In this document: piece by piece, positions 40,217-64,000 of the stretch
Position numbering within the stretch: the first letter of the stretch is position 1
How the letters are laid out: every line of letters starts with the position of its first letter
From: Musa acuminata AAA Group
Lineage: Eukaryota > Streptophyta > Magnoliopsida > Zingiberales > Musaceae
Direction: 5' to 3'
Assembly (NCBI RefSeq): GCF_036884655.1
Contig: NC_088357.1
Span: forward strand, 12,689,501 to 12,753,500
DNA: 64,000 bases
The notes under the pieces: generated by a model
Database searches by the model: none
What the model was told of the DNA's origin: nothing
Seen by the model: the letters and a program-made list of their open reading frames with translations, nothing else
Made by a program: the position numbers and the translations under genes

Positions 40217-43200
40217 CACTCATCACTTAGAAGACATCACTCGATGCCACTCGAGTTAATGTCTTTGAAGTCCTTATCCTTGCACATCCTTCTTCTCCTT
40301 CTTGTTTGCCTTCATCTCCATTAAGGCTTCCAATGGTATATTCATTATGTCCTCGAGATAATCTGGTTCTTTCTTTAGTTGCTATGGCAAAGAACAAAGA
40401 TTCAAAGATTTAAAGTTAATCCAAGACAGAGAATTGGGTTCTAGAGCATAAAATTAGGCAATCTCCCAAGTAAATCGATTTCGATTGATGTGGATATCAG
40501 AGAAGAGTAGCATCAATGCCTTCTCCATGAGTATTTACATTCTTATGATCTTGCTCCTCACAACAAAGAGAAACCTCGGCAAAACTCTAGCAGAGTGCAC
40601 CTTCTCCTAAATGTCACTTGCCCATCGCTAGATGTTGTTCACCCATCGCTCATCACCTACCACTCAAAATACGAAGGGGAAAAAAAAAAAAGAGACATTT
40701 ATATTCATTTATAAAGAAATATTATTGATATATTAAAATTTTTTAAATGAGGTTGTAGATAGTAAAAAGGGGTTACAAATAAAATTGACCATTATACAAG
40801 TACATCAAATATTATTTTTATTTTTTGACAAAGAGGGCTCTCTTTTTACTTTATTTGCGTAGAGCACCTTTAATTTTGTAAAAATTGGTATTATCTTTAT
40901 CCTTCGTTCCGTCGGGCATCACCTCCGTCCCATTACTTTTTGTCTTCACTTCGTCGCTTGCCTACTCCATCCAACACATGAGGCCCTTGTGTCTCATTTC
41001 GAGGGTTCATCATTACTTAATAGTATTTAAGTGAGGTGGGAGACGAGGCCAAAGGTAAGGAGATGGCCATAGTTCCAAGATTCCTCTCTCGGATAAGGTG
41101 CGAGGGCATGCTCAAGGGCAACAAAGGAGAGCAAGGGTAAAAACGATGTCTGAGAGATGAAGGTGACGATCGATGGGATGAGGTGTAATCCCATCTTTTA
41201 GAAAATAAGGAATGCTTAGGAACGAAGCAAAAGGAGGATGCTTTGCAGGAAAAAGTAAAAATTTAATATTTTTTAGGAAAATTTATCCAATACGTTGCAC
41301 ATATATGCCTCATAAATTAATACTTTCATTTTTTTGTGACTTTAAATTTGAGTTAAAATTTAAAAATAATTAAATGTTTAAAGTGCAGTTTTATTTTTTT
41401 AATATATCTAGTAATGTTAATTTGACTCTATTAAATGGATACCAATAAGAGTGAAGCCACAAAAATAAAATAAAATAAAAAATAAACAGAATTAATGAAC
41501 TGACTATTTATATCATATTTTTTCCTTCAACGATCACTTGATTTTGCAATGGAGTGCAAAATAGTTCACTTATGATTATAATATCATAAATTTTATCTAA
41601 GTCACTGTAATTCTTCAACATAGCATACAAATATTATGTATATAATGATTTCCATCAGAGGTTCTATTTTTAGATTATTTTAAAAGTTTTTAAGTCAAAT
41701 TTGATATCTTTTTTATTTTTATTTTGTAATAAAATATAACAAAATTCATTTATGAATGCAACATAATTGTTCAGCTCACCTTAATCTTTTAATATAGATA
41801 AAACTAGTGATACAATTTACTTTTTATATTTTTAGATGATTTTAGGGACTTTGAACAATGATTTATAACAAAGCCCAAAGGACTTATATAAATCATGTAA
41901 TAATTCTTAAATAACAAGGACATATATGTTCTTTTGTTATTTTAGGAGTGTTAGGGGAAGAATCAGTAACGTTCCTAGTTAGCCCGATATGGTTCAACCA
42001 TGTACAAGAACGATGAAGTGTCATTAGAGGTCTCTCGATGTCAAAATATGTGTGCTCACGCACTTTAGTAAATTATCTTCGTGAGGATCGAGGTTGAGTG
42101 TGGGTTTCTCATGTCGATCCCTCAGAAGCCTAAATTAACCTCCGAGGTAAGGTGCAATAAGGTGGAAGCGGTAAAAAACTAATTGACCTCTATTATTATA
42201 AGAAAAATAATATTTTATAGTGCATAAAATGAGAGAGAATGTTCTATGAATATTGTATGAGGTGATAGCTCTAACTATCCTTGATAGGCTCTTGTCTATG
42301 TAAACAATAAAAGGATGTCACTTGTAATAACCTCTCTTGAACTTATGTCCATACGAGCGAACAAAGGAGATAAGTCTTGTCCCTTATGCTTACTAGACTA
42401 TCATATATCGATCCAACAAATATTTCCCCTCCCTTACAAGATTTAAAAAGACAAGGTGCTATCATATAAAAACTGATTAAGAGCTACTTTTCTAGATAAA
42501 ATTATCCAAAAAAATAATTATAAATTATAATGCAGTTAAAATATATTTGTCAAAGTTTGATTTTAATCTAATTCATTTGTAGCTTTTATTTTTTTTACTT
42601 TTAGGTTTTGCAAAAGAAAGTAATGAAGGCGGTATTATCCTTAGGTCTTTGTTATTAGAAGTCCGGATATCTACCCAACTTAGTTAAAACATTCTAGATA
42701 TAATATGGGTATATGTTTTGATTCAAATACCCCGTCGCCGTAAAATTCGCGGGTGCCCGCCACAAAAACATTACCCAATCATAACCCGATCGTCAACGCC
42801 CAAGAAGGTGGGCCGCCCACAACCGCAGCCTCCTGAATCCAATGGCCGGTGGGATCCTCTCCAATTCTACCCCCTCGACTGAGACGTAGGGAGGGAAAGG
42901 ATGCACCGTCAACAAGCGAGATCGGAGGATTCAGCTTCCAACATGCGTTGGAGGGGATCCTCGTTCAAGTTTCGACGGATAGTTTGCCACCACCTGGCAG
43001 CGTCGTAAGCTAGTGGCTCAACTCGATTCATCCAGACTTAATTTTGTCAAATAAATCACGTCCGTTTTCGCTAAGTTTTTCCATCTACAACACTTGCAAT
43101 TTATACATGTATCTGCACACCATTTCATTGTGTCGATTGCTGGACCAATCCATTTTTTTTTTCTGTTTTTTTACAACCGATACAATCCTTTCTGTTTTTT

Positions 43201-43634
43201 TACAGATTTGACTTCGCTTGGAGACTTCGTTGGGCAATGAGAATTCTCCATGAAAGATCGTAGATAGCAACCAACTCACACTGAGGCTTACATGACTCCA
43301 AATGAGATGCGAGCGTACACTTATATGATTTGATTATTTACATGTTACGGACTAGAGTGGATCAGCAAAGGCAGAGACTCTAAAGAAAACTTGAATCCAT
43401 GTACCATTCACTACCAAAGTTAATACATGGAGGTTCCGAATACGAGGAGAGGACCCTCCCCTATGTAGATAGGAGGACACGGGAGTGTGGACAAACAGCT
43501 TCCTCATCAAATTTTTGTGGTTCTCAAGAACACGTGGCCGAATACCAAGGAGGTTGGCACGTACAACATCGAAGGCCTAGCTTCTAATTCCTGAGCATAA
43601 TTCGGCATCAAATAGGTTTTTGCTATTGTACAAA
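40217..43634. other. Intergenic DNA between the copia LTR and the RNFT gene
   Basis: No gene is recognised. A GC-rich stretch at about 42720-43000 stands out against AT-rich surroundings and could be an unassigned promoter or old exon. Some of the left part (40220-40700) is moderately GC-rich with no identified content. Confidence 0.5.
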
Positions 43635-58015
<14,381 letters not shown>

Positions 58016-58320
58016 CGCCGCCCGAATCAAACCAAGAAGAACTAGGGAACTCCGCAAGAAACAGCGGAGACGGAAGAGGAATCGGATGAATGGTAGGTGG
58101 TCGGGTGGGTGCCCTGTGAAATCGATGGGCGAATTGGAGAAGAAGAGGACGGAATCGATCAACCCGGTGGAATTCTTGGAGAACCCTAACCCTAATCGAA
58201 AGCGTGTAAACAGAACATGGAATTCTTTCTACATGCCGGCTTTGAATGGGAATGGAATAGAAGTCTGGTGTCCATCTCTCCTCTCCTCTTTTATTGGCTT
58301 GTAGGATGGAGTAGTTGTAC
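58016..58320 (-). promoter_or_regulatory. Presumed 5' leader and promoter of the RNFT gene
   Basis: Upstream of the RNFT start on the minus strand, the open frame continues to 58162 but its sequence is not family-like, so it is probably leader. No clear TATA box could be chosen. Confidence 0.4.
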
Positions 58321-58419
58321 TATTACATGTTTGGAAACATATTTTTAAAAGCAAAAACAGGAAAACAAGACAAAACTAGGAACTCTGTTTTCATTTGCAG
58401 AAACACAAAACACGGCCTT

Positions 58420-59540
58420 GTCAGCCTCGCATTTGCTTTCCTTGTTTGTGCGAGTGGGTTCCACGGGCTCTGTCCCGACGAACTCCCGATTAATTCTTGG
58501 CCACGGAGCGCCTTCTCTGCCGGCCATGATTCCGTTCTTGAACTCGACCCGCTTCAGCTCCAGCCGCCCTCCAATCCCGCATGCCCAAATCGCATATTCT
58601 CGGGTGCTCGCTTCCGGCTGCAACTGTTGCCCCCGCCAAGCTGCTACCTTTGGGTTCCAGGATCATGGGGCTCGGTCGGATCAATGGGAATGGGTACGGT
58701 TTCAGGTTCTTCTGCTTCAAGAACCTGAAACCGTGGTCGATAGACATAAGGCGGCCCTTTCCTCCTCCTTCTTGCGGTAGCGCGAGGTGGTGAGATTCCA
58801 AATGGGGGCGTTTTGGAGGAGGAACGACATGTGGGCGCCGCTGCGGTCGTCATTTGTTTCATGGTTGAGTTCGGGAGCACCTTTGTCGGGCAATTGGAAT
58901 GTATGGGCTTCTTGCGATTACTCTAACAACAGCAGGACAGCAATCCTCAGCACCACTACCAATTCAGTCACCGGAATCGCTCAGCTGCTGAATCAACAGC
59001 AAGGATGAATCCAAGACTTGAGGTGTATCGTCAATCCCCGTCAAAACTGGACCATCCCTGACTTGGACGCCAACTGTTCGACCTCAAACTCCCTCCATTG
59101 CTTCGAATACTCGATCGAATAGCCCAGTTCAAGTACAGCCACTTGCTCTCCGTGACCTCCCACTCGAAGTGCCGCCGAGTCTTGGAATGAAGTTGGCTGA
59201 ACAAGCCATCTGAGAGTGCAACCCGCAAGCAGTCGTCCTCAGAGCATCCATTCCGCTGCACAAAAAGGTCAGCCATGCCCTGACAAGCCAGTTCCTCATG
59301 TTGATGACAATGTTGCAGCTGATTCAAACGATGACACTGGCAAAGGGATGACCTCCGGAGGCTGCGATGGTGATCCTGCTGTTAGAGCTTCAAATGAGCC
59401 TATCAAGGCAAGAGTGAGCAAGCTGCATATCCAGGAGAGTTCATGGCATGAAGCCATTCTGCTAAAAGAGGATTCCAAGAACTTGAATTGGCTGAAAAGC
59501 ATGGAAGATGAATGTGATCAGAGCCACTTCCTGAGCTGAC
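58420..59540. pseudogene. Unidentified exon-like block, possibly a broken gene
   Basis: The block is GC-richer than its surroundings, with several medium open frames on both strands. The best are plus 58787-59008 (MVRFQMGAFWRRNDMW) and plus 59216-59539. The latter is polar, ends SMEDECDQSHFLS and has codon-like composition. A minus frame at about 59031-59327 contains RHFEWEVTESKWLYLN. None is recognised, and no single frame spans the block. It may be a decayed gene, a non-coding transcript or a long leader of a rightward gene. Confidence 0.35.
58696..58734. repeat. Perfect 16-bp inverted repeat (hairpin)
   Basis: Left arm ACGGTTTCAGGTTCTT (58696-58711) and right arm AAGAACCTGAAACCGT (58719-58734) are exact reverse complements around a 7-nt loop. 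There is no T-run, and this is a eukaryotic genome, so it is not a bacterial-type terminator. Confidence 0.92.
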
Positions 59541-61440
59541 ATTTGCTTTCATTGTTGCACGGTCATGTGAAAACCCACAGGGATCATAAAGAGACTACAT
59601 CAAGGGAAGGTTGCATGGTAGTTGTTGCTGGCTAGGCCGTTAAAGATAGTTATCAGTGTTCCATGAAATCCAAACACAAAAGTCTGAGAAACTGAGAGTC
59701 ATAATTCTCTACTGCTTCAGAGGATGTGTAAGAAAATGGAACCTTCTTGCATATTCCAACCATTCAATTCATACCAATCCCTTGAAGGCTGTGAAGCTGC
59801 AGCACTGAAGTAGGATCACCGAGTTTTTTCTTAAAAAAAAAAAAATTAAGAAGAATTTATTTATTATATTAAATAATGAGTTGTACAACAGTGCACTAAC
59901 ATCACTGATATGATTGCTCTATCATATCAGTGCATCCTCTCTCGCTTGTAAATTATTCTTTGCATAGATCCAAAATTGATATCCTTATCAGGAGCACCAT
60001 CTTGTGGGGGCAGTAACAGGAAATCTCTCTATTTTGTTGAGTAAAATCCTCTATTAGAAATATTTTTTTTTAATTTATATAAATAGGAGAGGGAACATGT
60101 TAATGTATTGAAGCACTTCTTATTTTCTATTATTTTCTTCATCAACAATGTTCCGGTTCATGCTTGAACTAAAACATCAATTCCATTCTTACCATGAATC
60201 CTTGTAAAACCCTCCATGTCATACTATAACAAGTCATAGTAACCTAATTATCTAAGATCAATTGTATTGGTTTTTTTTTTAATTATCATTGAGCTCTAAA
60301 CAAAATAATATATTTCAACTAGAAAACTTGAAAGGATTTGAACGATCATACAAGAGAGAGAGAAAAAAAAGGGATTGTGACATATTAGACTTATTTCTCA
60401 AAGGGTGATGAGTCAAAATTTCATCCAACATATGTTATAACATTTGTTGATAGATTCACTTATATACTTTAAAATGTTATTGTATAGTTTTTCAATCTTC
60501 TTGTAATTTTTTAATATCTTACATATTAGTTTGATGATAATGTATTAGATTCACTAACAGATTTGAAAACTTATCCTATAAATTTTTTAATTTAAAATAT
60601 TAGCATGATAATGATATATCAAACTCATCTATCAAATATTATGGATCAAAAATTTTATTATACAATATTTTTTTGGCAGATGTTAGTTTGATTAATTGAT
60701 TAAAAAATATTACAATAGAAAAGAAAGTCGATTAAGTACTTGTAAGATAATTAAAGAATTAATAAAGTTTCTTTATTCATGTAAGATCTTCGTGTATTTT
60801 TATAACATATCAATTAGTTCTATATCAAAAATAAATAAAATTAAGATTGATTTATAACGGTTTAATTATGATAATTTCATTCAATGGTCTGAGCTGACCG
60901 AAGTTAATAGGCTAATTATTCTTTTAGAATGGGTTGTGACAATTAAAATTAGAGATAACCTAATATTGAAAGGATCCAGTAAAAAAAACTATGTCTCACG
61001 TGCGTTAGAATTTAATCTGAATTATAATTAAAAAATTATAAATATCTTAATTAATTTTATATTAAAAATAAATAAGATTAAGATTTTGGTAAATACTATT
61101 AAAATTTTCAATCTAAATATTTTGATAGTTTAACAAAATTAATAGATCAATTATCTATTAGTTCGAATGGTAATAATTTTCACCAAAATATAGCTAACAT
61201 TAGCCTATTGTAGCTGACTTGAATAAGGAATCCTCCCGTCGAGTGTGTTTTCGTCGAAAAGACAGTTATCACTGACTTATTTTCTCTGTACTTAATTGTT
61301 CTTACGGGACCTGTGAGGTTGCAAAATGACAGATCCTTTTCGAACGCACGCAAAGGTGTCAGCTGAGCCATCGGTTCTCGAGATTAGCTGTTCTGGATGT
61401 GCACCACGTCAGATTCTCTTCGAGTTAACAACCGACTTTT
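59541..61440. other. AT-rich intergenic DNA
   Basis: I see no gene, RNA or mobile-element signature. A purine run at about 59832-59850 and general AT-rich sequence are all that stands out. Confidence 0.5.
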
Positions 61441-61479
61441 GGATTACGAATGCGTAAATTCCAGTGTTGGCTGTCACGG

Positions 61480-61741
61480 GCGGAACCTTTGATGTGTTGT
61501 TAGATACACATCTCGGACCGGGTTCAAAACGGACTCCACAATTAGGATCCGCATCCGGGTGGGAGGGCGAGGCCATCGTGTGGTGGGAACGGTTCCTCTG
61601 CTCCTCGACACCGCCCGCCCGATGCCCCGGTCATTTTCCTCATCGCTCATTTCGATTCCAACGCCACCCAATTGTGCCCCTCCTATCGTCGAAGAATTGA
61701 TCACTACGAGCATCCGTAGAAGAGGAACCGCGATCATGTAG
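61480..61741 (+). other. Possible leader exon of a gene running off the right edge
   Basis: A GC-rich segment ends at a good donor (ATGTAG then GTATTG at 61742), and possible acceptors occur further right (for example near 63479 and 63837). Open frames in all directions here are short and unlike any family I know. It fits a 5' untranslated exon or a non-coding RNA better than a protein. Confidence 0.3.
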
Positions 61742-64000
61742 GTATTGTTTTCTCGATTTGATTCATTCCTGTTGCTCTCCGTAAGAGAAGAATTTGGCGT
61801 GATCGGAACCTACTCGGTTGTCCTGGTAGTAATTGTTGCTGCTAATCTTGTTCCTCGGATTATGTCGGGGGGTTCCTTTCTTTGCGCCTTCTTTGAATGA
61901 TTTTGACGTGTACGTCTAGTCTCACTGCAGCGCACTTGTGGATCGTGGCTCACGGCGGATCGAGCTCTATGTTTAGATTATAAAAGCACGCTGTCGCAAG
62001 GTAGGTTTTTGGACCTATGAGCTTGTGATTGCTAACTTTTGTTTTACGATGGAGTGCGATTGCTAACTATTATTGCTTGGTTGATGGAAAGATTTCCTTG
62101 TTATTGTTGTTGTTGTGGTGGTTGTGGCATCATGGTGCTATTTGTCAAGCTATTTATTACATTGATGGAGTCAAATTGACTCATGCAATGGAATAAAAAG
62201 CAAATATCTGAGCTGCATAGAGAAACGTTTTACCTTGGGGAAAAACAAACTGATAATGGAAAGCTGACTTGCCTGAGAAAATCGTGGAAGATTGCTGTCA
62301 CAGGAAACAACGAAGGAAAGACATTAAATATAAAGGATGTGATGTAGTAAGCATAATGAAAGTTTGTGCTTTTGTTAAAGAATGGTATTCACACAATAAT
62401 ACCATCAAAGAGTAACCCAAGTTCCCAACAACAAGAACAGAGAATTACATCATGCTTGATCACTGCCAGGTGTACGTCATCCTAGTGTTCTTTAAACGAA
62501 TAAAATTGTTGGACAATTGAGAATAATCCAACATAGCTAAGGAACTACAAGTTTAGCTATATGCATTTTACAAGTTGAGCCATAACCTCTGAGCTCAATC
62601 TTTTGGGTTGTAATGGATTCTCTGTCAATGGACTAGCAAGTATTCTAGCAAAGTTGTTTGCATTGTGCTTCATTTATCAAGTGCAAGAGTTTCTCTAACA
62701 ACCAACTGTAGCATGTATTTCTTTTGGAAAGGGCTTGGTCTAAGACTATTAAGTTAATTCTGACACATCATTCATTGGAGACCTTCAATCCAGTATTGAC
62801 TTTTTACCTCTAATGCCTGTATTGGAGTTCATTTATGGTAGACTTCTAATTCAGTATTAAATTTTAGTTTCCTTTTACGACTATTAAATGCTTGACACAA
62901 AGAGAAGTTAGATGTTACTTTTATCACACTCCTCTTCCTAATTGCCTATATTCTCTTGGACCATGCCAGCCTTATGATCTTATTCCTTTCGGCAAGAAAG
63001 GCTGTGCACTAAATTCAGAAGTCAACAAAATTAGTTACATACATATATTGGCCTTCCTCAAACTAAGTTCAGTGCCTTCTGGTACATTTACATGGTTTTA
63101 CATAGTAGATTAGAATCTTTGAACACTTTTTTATTAGTCTTTATACGCTTGTGTAAGTTGTAAGTTCATAATTTGAGGTTTTGCAATAAGTACCCTGCAA
63201 AAGGTCATTAAAAATGTATATATATATACATCATCACTGGTATGGTTATGAGATTTAATTTAAGAGGGGTTATACATGTAAATTAAGATACTCTTATGGT
63301 CTCGAAGTACAAATAAACAATAGACAAGCCTCTTATGGTCTTGAAATACAAATTAAGATGCTTCTGGGGTCACATAACTGTTATGTGCTCATTTTCTATT
63401 ATGGGTTAAGGCATAATATTGATGTTTGTATTCAGATCCCTTTATTCATGAGTGAACTTTCCTGATCAAGGCACACACAGGTTGATAATCAGCGCAGAAG
63501 CAGAACCATTTGATTAATTTATTGAGGTTAGCACTCTTGTTCCTCACCTAAGGAAGCTAATCAAGAAGTACTCTAGGACTAATTGTTAATAATTGTTGTG
63601 AGTGATTCAACATTTGGTTTGGATGCATCCTTTCCTCTTTCATCAGATGCATGTTTGAATTTGACACAAAGTTGTCCTCGCCTCAATTTTTTACCACTTA
63701 ACATAATATTGAATTATTCGTTTGTGACAATGTCCTTATCTTAATTAGTTTCTTGTTTTTGAATCTAGCAATTAGAATTATCCATCATGAGTTTTTACAC
63801 TTTTTGATTCTTGCTTTCTGACCCTTCCTATTACAGTTGATGATCTGCAAGAGTTCTATATTTTGAACATGAGAAACTGTTAGAATCGAACACCTTTGTT
63901 ACGAAATCTAGTTATTTATACTTCTTGCTTCTGATTATTCTGAGAGTTTATGTTCCTCAACTGAAAATTTATTTTCTGTTTCTGAATTACAGTAATGATT
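61742..64000. other. Intron-like or intergenic right end
   Basis: T-rich, intron-like composition. A short stretch at about 63480-63528 lies between CACACACAG and GTTAGC, and another stretch begins after TATTACAG at about 63837; both could be non-coding exons. No protein is recognised. Confidence 0.3.

Noticed and set aside
58016..58162. N-terminal extension of RNFT from an upstream in-frame ATG
   Set aside because: The 49 extra residues are not family-like, and the MMETSG start lies in a more usual position; kept only as an alternative.

Overview
The window is plant nuclear DNA. It has intron-rich genes with GT-AG junctions, AT-rich intergenic DNA, many (AT)n microsatellites and several plant retroelements. 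The encoded proteins match plant families throughout. The repeat style would fit a monocot such as a banana relative or a palm, but the genus is inference and cannot be fixed from the sequence alone.

I could reconstruct four protein-coding genes exon by exon, with reading frame kept across every junction. (1) 659-11894, plus strand, ten coding exons: a PIN-LIKES (PILS6-type) auxin carrier of 416 aa. (2) 16039-19989, plus strand, six exons: a zinc-less quinone-oxidoreductase-like MDR protein of 348 aa. (3) 21354-30977, minus strand, four coding exons plus a leader exon near 32.3-32.5 kb: an ATG18/WIPI autophagy protein of 402 aa. (4) 43635-58015, minus strand, eight exons: an RNFT-type membrane RING E3 ligase of about 483 aa. 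Genes 2 and 3 are convergent. These are unrelated housekeeping functions (auxin homeostasis at the ER, redox, autophagy, ubiquitination) and do not form a functional cluster.

Mobile DNA fills the introns and the large gap between genes 3 and 4. ATG18 intron 1 holds a 5'-truncated L1-type LINE (24575-28070) flanked by a perfect 15-bp target-site duplication. RNFT intron 4 holds an old, inactive Ty3/gypsy chromodomain element (46620-52790) with two LTRs, an initiator-Met-type primer site and an internal deletion of the reverse-transcriptase active site. The 33-43 kb gap holds a strongly decayed Ty1/copia element (about 35.1-40.2 kb) whose integrase segment has been tandemly duplicated. A family of short repeats rich in GGTAC/GTACC palindromes recurs in the introns.

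The region 58.4-59.6 kb and the right-hand end (61.4-64 kb) look like transcribed or once-genic DNA but could not be assigned. I found no tRNA, rRNA or CRISPR array, and nothing that I can defend as an undescribed multi-gene system. The most interesting signals are repeat structures.
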